Shown here: positions 12,408 through 24,449 of the stretch, piece by piece
Layout: the number at the start of each line of letters is the position of its first letter
Position numbering within the stretch: position 1 is the first letter of the stretch
Source: Chlorops oryzae
Lineage: Eukaryota; Arthropoda; Insecta; Diptera; Chloropidae
Assembly (NCBI GenBank): GCA_020466095.1
Contig: CM035808.1
Location: forward strand, 23,574,296 to 23,638,295
Direction of reading: 5' to 3'
DNA length: 64,000 nt
Translations under genes and position numbers: made by a program
Notes under the pieces: generated by a model
What the model saw: only the letters and a program-made list of their open reading frames with translations
The model's database searches: none
What the model was told of the DNA's origin: nothing

Positions 12408-13028
12408 CACAGTGCTACAGTGATTTTTCACTTTTCAAGTGACCTAGTGTACGTTGTAGGTCTTGATGAGTACATCATGAAAATGTGTTTCAAAATTGTC
12501 TAACACCCCCAAATTTTCAAGTTATTGTTTAAAAACCGTTTTTCCCGTACTCCGCGCACTTAAACGATTGTCACTCCGATACAATGTACTTTGACCGATC
12601 AATTGCTATACAGTTGAAACTAGAATGTTTTTTAGGATTTCGTTACATAATAACATTTACGTCAATACTGTAAACAACGTGAAAAAAAGTTGGTAATATT
12701 TGTAGATAAGTTATCTATAAATTTACCCACTTTTTTTCACGTTGGTTTACAGTTTGACGATAATTGTATTATGTATGCAAATCCTCAATGAACATTCTAG
12801 TTTCCTTAACACTGTATAGCAATTGAAAATCGGTCAAAAATTGACGGAGTGACAATCGTTTAAGTGCGCGGAGTACGGGAAAAACGGTTTTTAAACAATA
12901 ACTTGAAAATTTGGGGGTGTTAGACAATTTTGAAACACATTTTCATGATGTACTCATCAAGACCTACAACGTATGCTAGGTCGCTCAAAAAGTGATTTCG
13001 ATTTTTTTTTTTTTTTTGTAGCACAGTG
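12408..13028. mobile_element. Fold-back MITE (621 bp), ends CACAGTGCTACA / CACTGTGCTACA
   Basis: Almost the whole element is an inverted repeat about position 12718. Shared arm words include GTACTCATCA, CGGTTTTTAAACAATAAC, CTCCGCGCACTTAAACG and AACGTGAAAAAAAGT. The ends CACAGTG/CACTGTG resemble Transib termini, but no 5-bp target duplication is visible, so the superfamily is uncertain. No coding capacity. Confidence 0.75.
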
Positions 13029-13252
13029 TTATTTGTATATTGGAATATAAAACGTACTCTTCCAATATCATGGATGACTAGTTAACCTTAGTACATACTT
13101 ATTTAGAAGGTGGCCAGCCGTGCGAGAACTAGATGGCCTAGACAGAAGAATTTCTAGAAATTCTTATCAATTCTTTTCCGAGGATTAACAAAACAAAGCA
13201 TAGCATAGTCCTAACTAATTGACGCTATGTATAATGCTACTATATATATTTG

Positions 13253-13833
13253 GTGGTCATATGGAAGAGTAGCTTAATTCGACATTAGCCATAATTGAGT
13301 TAATTGCTTAGGAGATATTTATAAGGAAGTCAGAGCGATGATTTGCGCTCAACCCGTTTTCGAAAAAGACTTATTTTATACGTAGGAATTTGCATTAAAT
13401 TTTTAGCTTAAGTTTTTTGAAAAACTTTTGCTCTAGATAAAAAATCTTGTAGTGTACTTAGTTTGGTTTACATATTCTGAACTTGTGTCATTAAAAAAAG
13501 TTACTTTAGTTCACGCTCAAAAAGTCGCAATAAAGTCAGGACATTATTAGATTTAAAATTAAAAATGCGTAGTACCTACACAATTTTCACATCAACAGAA
13601 AGTGCTTAAGACATTTTGAAATTTGTGTAAATTGAATATTTAAATATTGAAAAAGCGATTAGATAAAAACTGTTCTCTATCTTCTATATTTACCAAATAA
13701 CAAAATTTGGCAAATTCTCATTTTCTTCTTTAAAATAACCGCACGAATTAAGTGAAATAAAATACTTATAAAGAAAAATTGCAGTGTCACAAAGCCAAAA
13801 TTTTCGACTTAAGCGACTCTTCCATATGACCAC
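13253..13833. mobile_element. MITE with GTGGTCATATGGAAGAGT ends (about 580 bp)
   Basis: Left end GTGGTCATATGGAAGAGTAG followed by CTTAATTCGAC; the right end, inverted, is GTGGTCATATGGAAGAGTCG followed by CTTAAGTCGAA. The interior is AT-rich with no coding frame. Superfamily unknown. Confidence 0.7.
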
Positions 13834-14109
13834 AGGCCATATTCCCCACCACACTCACTACAAGAAATGAATAGTTTTTGGAGAATGAAATATTAAAAAA
13901 TGCTCTCAATCAAGATCATTTGAAAACCTTGACACCATCTTCTACAAAACATAACACTAGGCACTAGGCCCGCGGGCAAAATTTTGGCTTCCGCTCCTCT
14001 TATTTATTTTTATAGGTCACCTTCAGTTCGGGGCACTTGAAATACAAAGAACTCATACAAGTGATAGGAAGTTTGGACACTTTTAAAAAATCTGGAAAAA
14101 AATTGTTTT

Positions 14110-14665
14110 CTTTTCTCTAGCATTCTCTGTCCTTATCTTCCTATCTTTCGCCCTCTCTACCCCTCTATTCTTCCTATCTTTCGCCCTATATTTCCCCTCT
14201 TCCCCGCCTTCCACCTCTTACTCCTCTTACTATTCTTCCACCCCCTCACTACCCCTATCTTCACTCCTACCAAACCCTCACCACCCATCTCCGCCCCTCT
14301 CCGCCCCTCTCCACAACTCACTACCCATCACTTACCCTCACTACCACTCTACCCCTATTTTCCCCTCGCTCTTCCACCTCTCTAACCCTCTCTAACCCTC
14401 ACTACTCCCTCTCTTCCCCTCTCTTCCTCCTCTCTTAACCCCTCTCTTCCTCCTTCTCTTCACCCTTCTCTTCTCCCCTCTCTTCCTCCCTCTCTACCCC
14501 CTCTCTTCACCCCTCTCTTCACCTCTCTCTTCATTCTCTCTTCACCCCACTCTTCGCCCCTCTCTTCTACCCTTTCTACACATCACTTCCCCTCACTGCA
14601 CCCTCTTTTCCCCCTCTCTTCACCCACTGGACCACTCTCTACCACTATCGCTCATCACAACCCCA
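14110..14665. repeat. Long pyrimidine tract, (CCCTCT)-like
   Basis: About 550 bp on the plus strand consist almost entirely of C and T with a few A: degenerate CCCTCTCTTC/CACCCCTCT units. It has extreme strand asymmetry and is a candidate for triplex (H-DNA) structure. No gene. Confidence 0.85.
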
Positions 14666-15114
14666 GACACACTATTGTAATTTTGTTGCTGATTTATTTA
14701 TGTATTTAATTGAAATTGGTTGAATTTGTTAGTGCTTTGATTTGGGCTGCTAACATCTGGAAAATATAGAAATATTTCATTTTTTATAACCTTTAAAAAC
14801 AATTTTTGTGGATGGTTTAACACATCCTTCATATTATTTAGTGACTATCAAATGAAATCAGTTTACGTCCAAAAAATTTTAAATAAACAAAAAATAATTT
14901 TATTACTTTATATTTGTTCGTTGCTTTAAAATACTAAGGTAAGTGTTTTAACCAACTTCTAACTATCAAATGTTCTTGTACGTGCACATGCTGAAACATG
15001 TCCACAAGTTATTTCGTAGAAATGAAAAATTAAGAGAATCGCACAATATTTGTGGCGACCACAGTCAATTGAAAATAACAGAGACTAAAAATGGCATTTT
15101 TATAGTGAGCGACG

Positions 15115-16629
15115 CACAGTGGGTTGAATGGGCCCGAAAATGACTATTAATTCAACCGAATGCTGGAGCCATGATTTATAAGTTTTGTATTTTTAGTTAT
15201 GCACAACTTACTAAAATAAATATATTTTCGAGTATATTTGAGGCTGTTTTCATAAAATAAAAAATAAAAAAGGCATTTAAATTTTTTCACAAGTGTTTCA
15301 GTTTTTGAAACAAAGAGGAAACGACTATTTTAGAATGTGATTAAAAATAATGATATCACATTTTTGTGTTTTATTTATACACAAGTTAATAAAATAAAAC
15401 TAGGTTGAACATTTTTTGTTGTATTTGGCTACAAGTGAAGTGGAGTTTTATCAAAATCAACAAAATTGACACCTTGCTAATTATAAAAATCTCATTTTTG
15501 GATTTTTTTGTGTGACATTAATAAGGCCCAAGGAATAAAAGATATCGATGAGTTCAACCATATGTCATTCTGTTTGAAAAAACGACCTTCAGGTCTGCCA
15601 CATTTTTGCCAGCGACTTTTAAAGTTGTGACAGAAGTTTTTAAACCTCAGATCGAAATCTGTTATGTTTAACGGGTTGCAACGCTTAATAATTTCTTCTC
15701 TCAGAAAATTAAATTTATCGGCCAACTGTGAACATTCAAAATTTTTCATAATGTTGTGTAGTTCGCGACGACAAATAAAATTTTTCGTTGCATTTATTCC
15801 TAAAATAATAAAAAATATTTATTTTTTAAAGCCACTTTTTTTTATTTATTAACATCAAAACATCTACTAATTTAAACAGATGCGAAAATGTACATCGACA
15901 CATTTAAAGCTTCTTCAAAGATTTTTTTGTTAACCAGTGTAATATGCACAAGCAATAACATTTGCATTTAATTTCTCTTTCACAAAGAAAACAAACAAAA
16001 AATAGCAAAACAAACAATTGACAGTATATGTACCGCTATACTTAGGAATGCTAGTGCAAAGAATTTAACATTTATGCTTTTTTATTCGAGTTGTTTCACA
16101 AAACGTTAAATATTTTGCGATTTCGCAATAAGTTCGCAAGATTTTTTTCCTGATTCTGAAAGCTAAGACTTCCACTTTTCTGAATTTATAAGCACTTTCA
16201 CTGAACTGTCTTAAACTCATATTTGAAAGTTTACATGAATATTGAAAAAGCCGTAATTTTATGCCATTTAAAAAAACTATTTTTTTAAATATATGTTTGC
16301 ACTTTTTTAAAATTATTTTTTCGTTTTTAAACAAATAAATACCCGAAGTTGAAGGTTCCATTTCCAAAATATAGAATCGTGGGTTATCTTCAGAAAAAAA
16401 TTGGTTTAAAAATCGCTCAAATTCACTATTTTACGCTTTTAAGAAACTTGTAAACAAAATGTCAACTTTGACACGCGAGTACTGTTGTTGTAAGCATGCT
16501 ATAAACTTTTTTTTGGCATTTAATGATGTAGCAATTAATTCACTGTAATTCGGTGCCAAAACTAGCTGGGAAAGTTACTTTTTACTTTTTGAATTAAGCG
16601 CCAGTTTTCAGACTTTTCAACCCAGTGTG
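15115..16629. mobile_element. Transib-type DNA transposon, non-autonomous or decayed
   Basis: Ends read CACAGTGGGTTGAA on the left and, inverted, CACACTGGGTTGAA on the right. Both flanks are CGACG, a 5-bp target duplication. A CACWRTG-like terminus and a GC-rich 5-bp duplication are the known signature of Transib elements, relatives of RAG1. At 1.5 kb it is too short for an intact transposase. Confidence 0.75.
15492..15749 (-). pseudogene. Possible remnant of a transposase N-terminal region
   Basis: An 85-codon frame inside the Transib-type element, starting at an ATG. It contains a Phe-Lys-Ser-Arg-Trp stretch, then a Gly-Arg...Phe-Phe-Lys-Gln-Asn...Trp-Leu pattern that looks protein-like rather than random. 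I link it to a transposase only by its position between element ends and by loose resemblance; no catalytic residues are present. A second frame at 16065-16367 on the same strand may belong to the same decayed gene. Confidence 0.3.
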
Positions 16630-17380
16630 CGACGCTTAAAAAATAATGATTTATAGTGAAATTAGGTATAAAAAAAAAATAAAAAAAATGCTGGCTCGTC
16701 TGTTTGCATGACTCGATCCAATATAAGATTAAAATATATTGCCATTTAAAGGCCTATGTTGAGTTAACTAAAGTTGCGCTGTTGTTGTATTTTATCTTTG
16801 TTTGCAATTACTCAAAAAACAAAAAATAAAGATAAGTAGGAATTTCTTTTGCGTTCCAATAAAAGCCATGATTTAGCAAAAGAAAGTGTGAAAAAATTAT
16901 TCAAAATCGTTGAACTTAATGGCTTTTTAGAGATAGGAGGGGTGAAATGTTTAAATTCATCGAGTTCGGACAGCAAGAAGAGGACAAAATGATAAAATTT
17001 GTTTTGTTGTTCTTCGAAATAACTTTAAAGCGATCTCTGCGGCTGTCTTAAGACATCGTTTTACACAACACAGGTAGGGTCCCCGGAGGAAAAATTCTTC
17101 CCGAGCTCGATACTGCTATCTGAGAGCCTTGGAATAACAACTTTAAGCCTTCCTACAAATATGCGAGATGTTCTTTGGGTGGTTTATTAAGAAGCAGGTA
17201 CTCTTGCTAAGGCAAAATAGCTTTATATATGTATGTAGATTTTCTGAATAGAGAAACTCACTAAACAGGAGCTCGCATCAAAGGGTTCCGACTGTACTGT
17301 ATATGAATAAACCAATTTATTATAAAATCAGTTAATCAAGATATTTATTCTATTAACTAAAATATTGTTAGTTCATATTA

Positions 17381-18445
17381 CAGTATTCCACGGATATATG
17401 CACCGTCCAAAATGCAGGAGGAAGAGTGCATATAAGCGGGGAGTGCATATATTGAAACCCCGGCTATAAGCAAAACCAGTGCATATACACGAAAAACAAA
17501 TTTCGGGTAACATTTGAAATTTAAGCTTCATTAATTTAAAAAAAATAATTTTATAAAAAAAAAAAAAACAAAACAAGTAAGAAAGCTAAAGTCGGTCAAG
17601 CCCGACTTTGAAATACCCAGCGTCCCGACATTATTGGCGAACTATGTTTTACCTCTCCATTTGTGGGCGTGGCAGTGGGCGGGCCACATACATTTTTTCC
17701 TACACCTTTCATTTGCCTTGGTCAACCTATGTTGCGAATTTGAAGCTTCTACGCCTTTTACTTCACAAGTTACGATAAGCCCTTATTTGTGGGCGTGGCT
17801 CGAGGAGGACGGCGCCATTTTTTCCCAGGATATGTCCTTTTTCGTAGTTTACCAGTACACCAAATATCAATGGAATGTGTTGAGTGGTTCGCAAGTTACA
17901 AGCATTTTACTGAAAACACAATAAATTCATTTGTGGGCGTGGCAGTGGGCGGATGTCTCCCATTTTTACTTAGGATCATACTCGAACCCCGATATACATG
18001 TGTTCCAAATTTGGACTTCGTTGGTTCAGCCGTTTCGGAGGAGATCCGACCACGGACGGACGGACAGACGAACGGACGGACGGACGGACAGACGAACGGA
18101 CGGACGAACGGACAGACGGACATGTCTAAATCGATTCAGTTTTTGATCCTGATCATTTCTATATATAATTGTCTATATCTCCGGAGCTTAATTCTCACTG
18201 TTACAAGATTCGCACAAAACTAATATACCCCGCTTACGCTGGGTATAAAAATTGGCTTTCAACCAAAAATCACACATGAAGTTAAATTTATGTTGGCTTT
18301 TCTCACAACCCAGTTGCCATACGCTTTTCAGCTCGTGCTTATAAGAGGGGCTTTTTATATAAAAGTGGTAGGAAAATGGCACAAATTCGCGTGCATATAA
18401 GCGGGGAGTGCTTATATCCGGGGTGCATATATCCGTGGAATACTG
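17381..18445. mobile_element. pogo/Tc1-mariner-like element with nested insertion
   Basis: The ends are near-identical inverted repeats beginning CAGTATTCCACGGATATATG, and both flanks are TA. Inner words such as GTGCATATAAGCGGGGAGTGC recur at both ends. CAGTA termini and TA duplication fit pogo/Tigger-type elements. Removing the nested element at 17571-18248 leaves only about 390 bp, so the host element is a MITE. Confidence 0.75.
17571..18248 (-). mobile_element. Helentron/DINE (mini-me)-like element with GTCY microsatellite
   Basis: On the minus strand it starts TTTTTATACCC, forms a hairpin closing at GGGTATAT (18224-18248), contains a (GTCY)n tract (18050-18121), and ends with an AAAGTCGGGCTTGACCGACT-type hairpin followed by CTTACTTGTTTT. 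This is the layout described for mini-me/DINE elements. It sits inside the pogo-like element and so is younger. The internal GTGGGCGTGGC word also occurs in the copy at 58594-59467. Confidence 0.7.
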
Positions 18446-18492
18446 TAATGAGAAGAATCAATAAATAGTGCAACCGCAACAAAAATCAAATA

Positions 18493-18580
18493 AAACAAGT
18501 AAAGAAGTTTACATCGGCATAGCCGATTGCACACATAACTTTTCCTCAGCTTAAACTATGTCAACCTTTAACCATATCGA
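18493..18580 (-). mobile_element. 3'-end fragment of a Helentron/DINE-like subfamily
   Basis: AAACAAGTAAAGAAGTTTAC followed by the hairpin ATCGGCATAGCCGAT and TTTTCCTCAGC matches, inverted, the ends at 49500-49552 and 61215-61272. The rest of the element is not recognisable. Confidence 0.6.
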
Positions 18581-18599
18581 ATTTGAGTCCGGAAGATCC

Positions 18600-19200
18600 T
18601 AAATAATCAAGAGAAATATGTTGAAAATTATATTTAAATGGGTTATTGGCACCTCCAATACATTTTTGAAGGCTTGTTTTGCTGTTGTTCCTAAAAATGT
18701 AATCAAAAAAAATTTTCGACGGGATTGTCTGATCAAACCATGAGCTCCAAATATTTTAAAAGTGTCATTCTCAGCCCTGTTGAGAAGGGGATTCTTTCCG
18801 AGCCGGTTGAAGGGACCCCGTATTCAGGAGGTACTCATTTGCAACTGGACCCCAGGTTACGGAATGAGCCTCCTCAATCCAACACACTTATATACACCAT
18901 ACATAGAACAGAAAGCTGACCGTTTTTATTGATGAGCCTTTTGTGCCGAAGGAGCCTCTAGGAAGAAAAACTTCCGAGACACCTAATTTCTCTCGAAGAG
19001 CTTTTTTCATTCTAAAGTTCTAAAAATATTTTAAAGATAAAGCCCCATGACGAAATCTTTCCACAAAGTGAAAATTTTCTCACAAATCCATTACTGGATG
19101 GCACAATTATTGAAATGTCCTTTGCGAAAAGTACGTGGTGTGTAGGCGGTAGAGGGTTAAGATGAAAAAAGAAAAGGAAAATACTATTTTATTTGACTCC
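18600..19200. other. Intergenic DNA, nothing recognised
   Basis: Only short frames and no clear repeat boundaries. A GGGATTCTTTCCGAGC-like word near 18788 loosely resembles 17080-17110. Confidence 0.4.
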
Positions 19201-19213
19201 TACGCATTTAATC

Positions 19214-19384
<171 letters not shown>

Positions 19385-19796
19385 GGTGAGATTGAAGTAG
19401 TTATACGGTAGAAAGCAGATATTCGAAGCTTTAATGCAGTGTAAATATGGACACGACGAAATTCTTATTGCCTATCGAAGGCTTGAATTTTATATTATTT
19501 ATACTTTGTGGGATTTTCGAATGGCTTATGTCAGTGTTCATCATCAGACAACATCCGGGAGCTTCTCACTCAATTCGCATTGTTGGTACCTATATATGTA
19601 TGTATGTATATGTAAATTTTCAGTAAGCGAATAGTAGGTCCACTTACGAGCGATAATGTAATTCTGTACCGTTTGATATGCCATGGCTTTAAAAAGAACC
19701 TGATTTCACCTGATCATTGAAGCAGGTGTCGAAAAGATGATGCTATGGATACGTCTGGGAAGGGCTCGTTGCACCCTTTTCGTCGTTCTGGCAAAA

Positions 19797-19935
19797 ACCA
19801 ATATTTGCCACCCCTACGATGACACAAATGGGGTATTATTTTCATATACCATATCTATGGGCAATCGCCGTCGCCCACAATCCCGTTTTGGGAATTTTCC
19901 GGGCTTGTCACCCCTTAAATCGGTGCCTGCGTCTA
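19797..19935. repeat. Dispersed repeat fragment, related to 30916-31032
   Basis: ATATTTGCCACCC, GATGACACAAATGGGGTATT and the later GTCACCCCTTAAATCGG each have close counterparts in the same order and orientation at 30916-31032. This indicates an old dispersed repeat of unknown type. Confidence 0.45.
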
Positions 19936-20103
19936 GGATGGATTGCTCGAAAACAGTTTTTCTCTGACAAAGTGATGGAGCAAAATATTTTAATGAAAAG
20001 TATACGTAGAGAAATTATTAGTGGAATCGAGAGAATCTGCTTAGACAGGTTGGCTATAATTTACTATGGAACTACTATGGAACTACTTAGTTGATATATC
20101 ATA

Positions 20104-20260
20104 ATGAAATTTAGTGAGTGTACAGATTGGGAAGGTTCATGAGTAAGAAATCGTTTGGAAATGGACTTGATCGATACGTTAGTACTAGGATCTCTCATAA
20201 AAATCCCAAAAACCCCTTTAAAATCATGACTGAATCATTTTTAGAAATGCCTCTGGCAAT
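20104..20260. repeat. Degenerate Helentron/DINE-like interior fragment
   Basis: TTCATGAGTAAGAAATCGTT, ATGGACTTGATCG and AGTACTAGGATCTCTCATAA followed by AAATCCCAAAAACCCC parallel 58847-58940 of the complete element. It is highly diverged. Confidence 0.4.
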
Positions 20261-20407
20261 TGAATCATAACAACTTCGAAGAGCCATGACCAAGACTATA
20301 CGAAAGTACTACAATCTCTTTTGCTGAAATTGTCATAATAGTCTAACAATGCCTCCGAATCGACCAAAATATTTTTTTTTTCATCGAAAACAGAAATAGT
20401 TGCGACC

Positions 20408-20452
20408 ATCGATAGTCTCGATAGTCGATAGTCTGAAATATCGATAGAATCG
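20408..20452. repeat. TCGATAG motif cluster
   Basis: Five or more TCGATAG words within 45 bp. A second cluster of the same motif in both orientations is at 24170-24200 and 24366-24442. Confidence 0.6.
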
Positions 20453-20459
20453 AAGATAT

Positions 20460-21540
20460 ATTTTAAAATGTAAACTTATTTTATTGGAAAATTGCTAGTG
20501 ATTTCAATCAAGCATGTTTGAGCGGTTTAACATATAAATATCCACCATTTGAAAGTTTTAAATTTAAAAAATTAATGGTGGTCCTACATATAATAATTTA
20601 ATTAAATACTGTGCTTAAGTAACACTCCTCAGAAGCCGAAGTTTAAAACCTTTCTTACTCAATTCTCCATACTTTGTAACCAGCACTGATGCTAGGCAGT
20701 ATTTTGGTGACTCTTTTCCCTTGGATATTGAAAAAAATCTCTTTATTTAAAATTTCTTTAGGAAAGTGATCAGTAAAAATCCCTTATAAACATTTGAAGT
20801 GATTTTTGGTTAATGATAAAATCGTCAAATTCCATTAAAACGGAAAAAACGCCTCGTTCTGGCATCAGTGTATGGAATAAAATGTTAGGATGACGCCTAT
20901 AATTCTCATTTGGTTTGTAAAATGGGACACTTAAGACTAGCAGAATTTCTGAAGATTTTTAGAGACGTGATGAAGCAAGAACGTGCGTATGCACATTGGG
21001 GAAAAAGTCCGATTTTCTGGCATTAACCTTATTTATAAAGTATAAAAATAAAAGGTGGCAACAATATTTTCATAATTTAGAAACTCCGACTATAGTAAAA
21101 TAGTGGTTTTTATTTCCCTTATGCGATTAACCGTTAGTTTTATCAGCTGATGAAGTCCAAGTTTGTTTTTATTAAATTTTGTCTGTCGAAAGCACTGAGT
21201 TTTTGTTCTAATTCAAATAAGCATAAAAAGTAAAGACGTTTGTCTAAAAAAAAACTAGGCAATGGAAATTCAAGCTTATGGTATGTGTTTTTGACGTGCA
21301 TATAAATATGTAAGAAAAATTTATTTTAGTTAGACAAAAAATAGGGCTTTCCGATAGAAGTTAAAACATGGGGAGGAAAAAAAATTTCTCAGGTTTGAAA
21401 AGCTAGAACTTTTTTCCAAGAGATATCAAGAGAAAGAGGTAGGTACAGTGATGTAGAGCAAGAAATTCTATATAAAGAAAATTTAAAATGATTTGCGGAA
21501 GTTTGCGGAAGTTCATTGTTTGTCATGTTTCTTTTAGGCA
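20460..21540. other. Intergenic DNA, nothing recognised
   Basis: AT-rich, no gene-like frames, no clear repeat ends. Confidence 0.4.
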
Positions 21541-21543
21541 CCT

Positions 21544-22548
21544 CACATTGGGGTTTTTTCCATTTTTTGTGGCATAAACTTATAACTTTTTTATTTAAGC
21601 AGCTAGAAATCTGAAATTTTCACTATGGATAGTTAGTTTGATTACCTTTGTTAATTTCTAGAATGGGCTTGATCGGATCATTTTTTCGGGTACCTCCAGT
21701 ACTAGGGTCTGTTCCTAGATAACAAATTGCAGTAAAATCTTGAATTTTTGAGATATTTGCATGAAATTTGATATATGAGCTGACTTTGAGGCCCCAAATG
21801 TCATTTTAAAATTTAAAAAAAGGGGCGTGGCCCAAGAGCTGTGTTGGAAAAATAACACCTACACCCACAATTGCTAAAAGAATTGAACGAGAGTCGGTTT
21901 ATGAGTTTCCACCGTGCTCATAAGCGCCCTCTGGATAAAATTTTTTGGTGGGCGTGGTCTATGGTCCACTTATACAAAAAATAGTTTTTCGCTCTATCGA
22001 TAGTTTTGAATTAAATAATGAGGAATAAACAGACTATATATACAAATTTAACATGTTTTGCTTTTCGATTTTTCATAAGATGAAGTTTGTAAATTATTAT
22101 ATAAAAACTATTTTTTGTATAAGTGGACCATAGACCACGCCCACCAAAAAATTTTATCCAGAGGGCGCTTATGAGCACGGTGGAAACTCATAAACCGACT
22201 CTCGTTCAATTCTTTTAGCAATTGTGGGTGTAGGTGTTATTTTTCCAACACAGCTCTTGGGCCACGCCCCTTTTTTTAAATTTTAAAATGACATTTGGGG
22301 CCTCAAAGTCAGCTCATATATCAAATTTCATGCAAATATCTCAAAAATTCAAGATTTTACTGCAATTTGTTATCTAGGAACAGACCCTAGTACTGGAGGT
22401 ACCCGAAAAAATGATCCGATCAAGCCCATTCTAGAAATTAACAAAGGTAATCAAACTAACTATCCATAGTGAAAATTTCAGATTTCTAGCTGCTTAAATA
22501 AAAAAGTTATAAGTTTATGCCACAAAAAATGGAAAAAACCCCAATGTG
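21544..22548. repeat. 445-bp near-perfect inverted repeat, 113-bp loop
   Basis: The left arm 21544-21989 is matched base for base, inverted, by 22103-22548 wherever I compared them (for example AGCTAGAAATCTGAAATTTT at 21601 and its complement near 22490). The arm begins CACATTGGGG and contains a Helentron/DINE-like interior including GGGTACCTCCAGTACTAGGG and GGGGCGTGGCC. A transcript across it would fold into a long double-stranded hairpin. It may be a real fold-back or hpRNA-type locus, or an artificial fold-back from library preparation or assembly. Confidence 0.9.
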
Positions 22549-22555
22549 GTATGTC

Positions 22556-22862
22556 GTAATCATCATCACTATGACCGTCGTCATCACCGTCATCATCACC
22601 ATCATCATCACCATCAACCACATCACCACTATCATCACCATCACCAACCTTACCATCATCATCATCAACCTTTCCATCATCACCAACATCACCATCAACC
22701 ACATCAACACCATCAAAACCACCAATACCATCAACACCATCAACACCAACAACACCATCATCACCAACCTTACCATCATCAACACCATCATCATCACCAA
22801 CCTCACCACCATCATCACCATCATCATCACCAACCTCACCATCGTCATCAGCATCATCATCA
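22556..22862. repeat. (ATC)n / CATCAC trinucleotide array, left part
   Basis: Continuous CAT/CAC/CAA triplets for about 300 bp. Long frames on both strands here (poly-His, poly-Asp, poly-Met) come only from the repeat and are not genes. The array resumes at 23984-24181, so the element between appears to have split one array. Confidence 0.9.
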
Positions 22863-23971
22863 CCCAAGTAGCAAAATAGGTCGAAAATTGGTAAATTCTT
22901 ACCTATATTAGGTCAGAATATTTACTTGACCTAACCTAAATAGGTCGAAATTACGTCGATTCGACGTCGAGTCGACGTAAGTGGGGAATAGGTTGGAAGT
23001 CGATTGGCGGTAATAATAGGTCATAATAGGGCATTTCGACTTCAAAGTCAGGGCGAAAATAAGTCCGTTTACCTAATATTAGTCGAAAAGAAGTCACAAT
23101 GACCAATTTTCGACCTAATTGGACTTATGAGTAAAACGAAAGAGAACGTAAAAGGAAACGAAAAAAGTGAGAGAGAGAGTAACAGAGAAAGATATAAATA
23201 CATAATATCTTACTCAGTCATTCGTATTACTCGAAAGCAGAAATGAACGAGAGATTTTCTTCTTCGTGTGTCTTAAGAAATAAATAATAAATAAAATATG
23301 GACTTCATTAAAAATTATTTTGCGCCTAATAAGTCCCAAAAACATATGCCCGCTGAGATTTTTCGTGAAAGTGTTCCTTCTACTTCTTCATTTTTAAGGG
23401 GCTTTCTCATTGATGGAAATTAAATAAAAATTGCTTGAAAAAAATTGTTTCTCTTAAAGAAAAAACATATGCAGAAGAATAATTCTCAATTTGCCATTCG
23501 AAAAACATGGCGGAGCTCGACCTATTTTGACCTATTTCGACTTTAAAGTCAAACCGACTATGAAGTCCGAAAATCAAGTCCGCTCGACTTTGAAGTCGAA
23601 GCATGCAACAAAATAAGTCAACTTTTGACCCTATTTCGCCCTATAAGTCAAACGGACTTTAAAGTCGAATTTTAGTCGAAAAATTGATCGGTTTGCCTTG
23701 AAAAATTACCTAATTTGGAAGTCAAAGTCAAGTCAATATTAAGTCACAAAATAGGGCATTTTTACCTCTTTTCGACCAAAAATCGACTTGTTAGTCGAAA
23801 CGACTTTGAAGTCATGAAATAGGTCGAAAAAAGGTAATTTGGACCTTTGAAACGGACTTTAAAGTTAGGTCATATTTAAGGCCGGAAAATAGATCAGGAA
23901 TAGGGTAATTTCAACCTAAATAGGTCGATTCGACTTACTGCTGGTCGAATCGCCCTATTGTGCTTGTTGGG
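22863..23971. mobile_element. Motif-packed DNA element, ends CCCAAGTAGCA / CCCAACAAGCA
   Basis: Imperfect terminal inverted repeats: CCCAAGTAGCAAAATAGGTC on the left and, inverted, CCCAACAAGCACAATAGGGC on the right, about 20 of the first 25 positions matching. Blocks next to both ends (22880-23110, 23515-23955) are filled with AGGTCGAAA, AAGTCGA and CGACTTTAAAGTC words in both orientations. The middle has no gene. It splits an (ATC)n array. No clear target duplication beyond a shared CA. The left terminal word matches the right end of 56290-57259. Confidence 0.65.
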
Positions 23972-23983
23972 CACTAATCTCAC

Positions 23984-24181
23984 CATCATCATCATATCCA
24001 TCATCACCATCAACACCATCATCATTTCCATCATCGTGTCCATCATCACCATCAACATCATCAACACCATCAACCACATCAACACCATCAACATCATCAT
24101 CACCAACCTCATCACCAATCTCTCCATCACCAACCTCAACATCATGATCATCACCATCATAATCATCATCAACATCATCGA
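23984..24181. repeat. (ATC)n trinucleotide array, right part
   Basis: CATCAT/CACCAT triplets directly after the motif-packed element, grading into TCGATAG words at 24178-24200. Confidence 0.9.
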
Positions 24182-24365
24182 TAGTTTCTATTATCGATAA
24201 TTTTAACAATCTGTAATTTTGATAATCGAAAGATGAATTTTTGAGCGGCTTGCCCTAATCTTAATTAAGGCATTTTTAGGAATCTGTCCATTTCAAAAAG
24301 AATAAAGCCCTCTGTCACCGCCAGCAACACCTTTCAAATGCTAAAGAAAATTTCCATGAATCAAA

Positions 24366-24442
24366 ACTATCGATGGTCTTCAAAACCATCGATGTTTTCG
24401 ATAGTTTGAAACCATCGATAGTATCGATAGTGCTATCGATTG
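24366..24442. repeat. ATCGAT-rich palindromic cluster
   Basis: ACTATCGATGG, CCATCGATG, TTTCGATAG, CCATCGATAG, TATCGATAG and GCTATCGATTG occur in about 75 bp, on both strands. It is followed by AGAGCTCTTATGG-like sequence, suggesting an end of an element. It contains TATCGATA-like words that resemble DREF sites, but the density argues for a transposon end. Confidence 0.55.
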
Positions 24443-24449
24443 TTTCTCC

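Noticed and set aside
12408..13028. Assigning the CACAGTG-ended fold-back element to Transib
   Set aside because: Ends look right but the flanks (GATTA versus TTATT) do not form a target duplication.
22478..22911. Four overlapping frames of about 120-130 codons on both strands (poly-His, poly-Asp, poly-Met, Ile/Thr)
   Set aside because: All are translations of the (ATC)n array; the same applies at 23894-24209.
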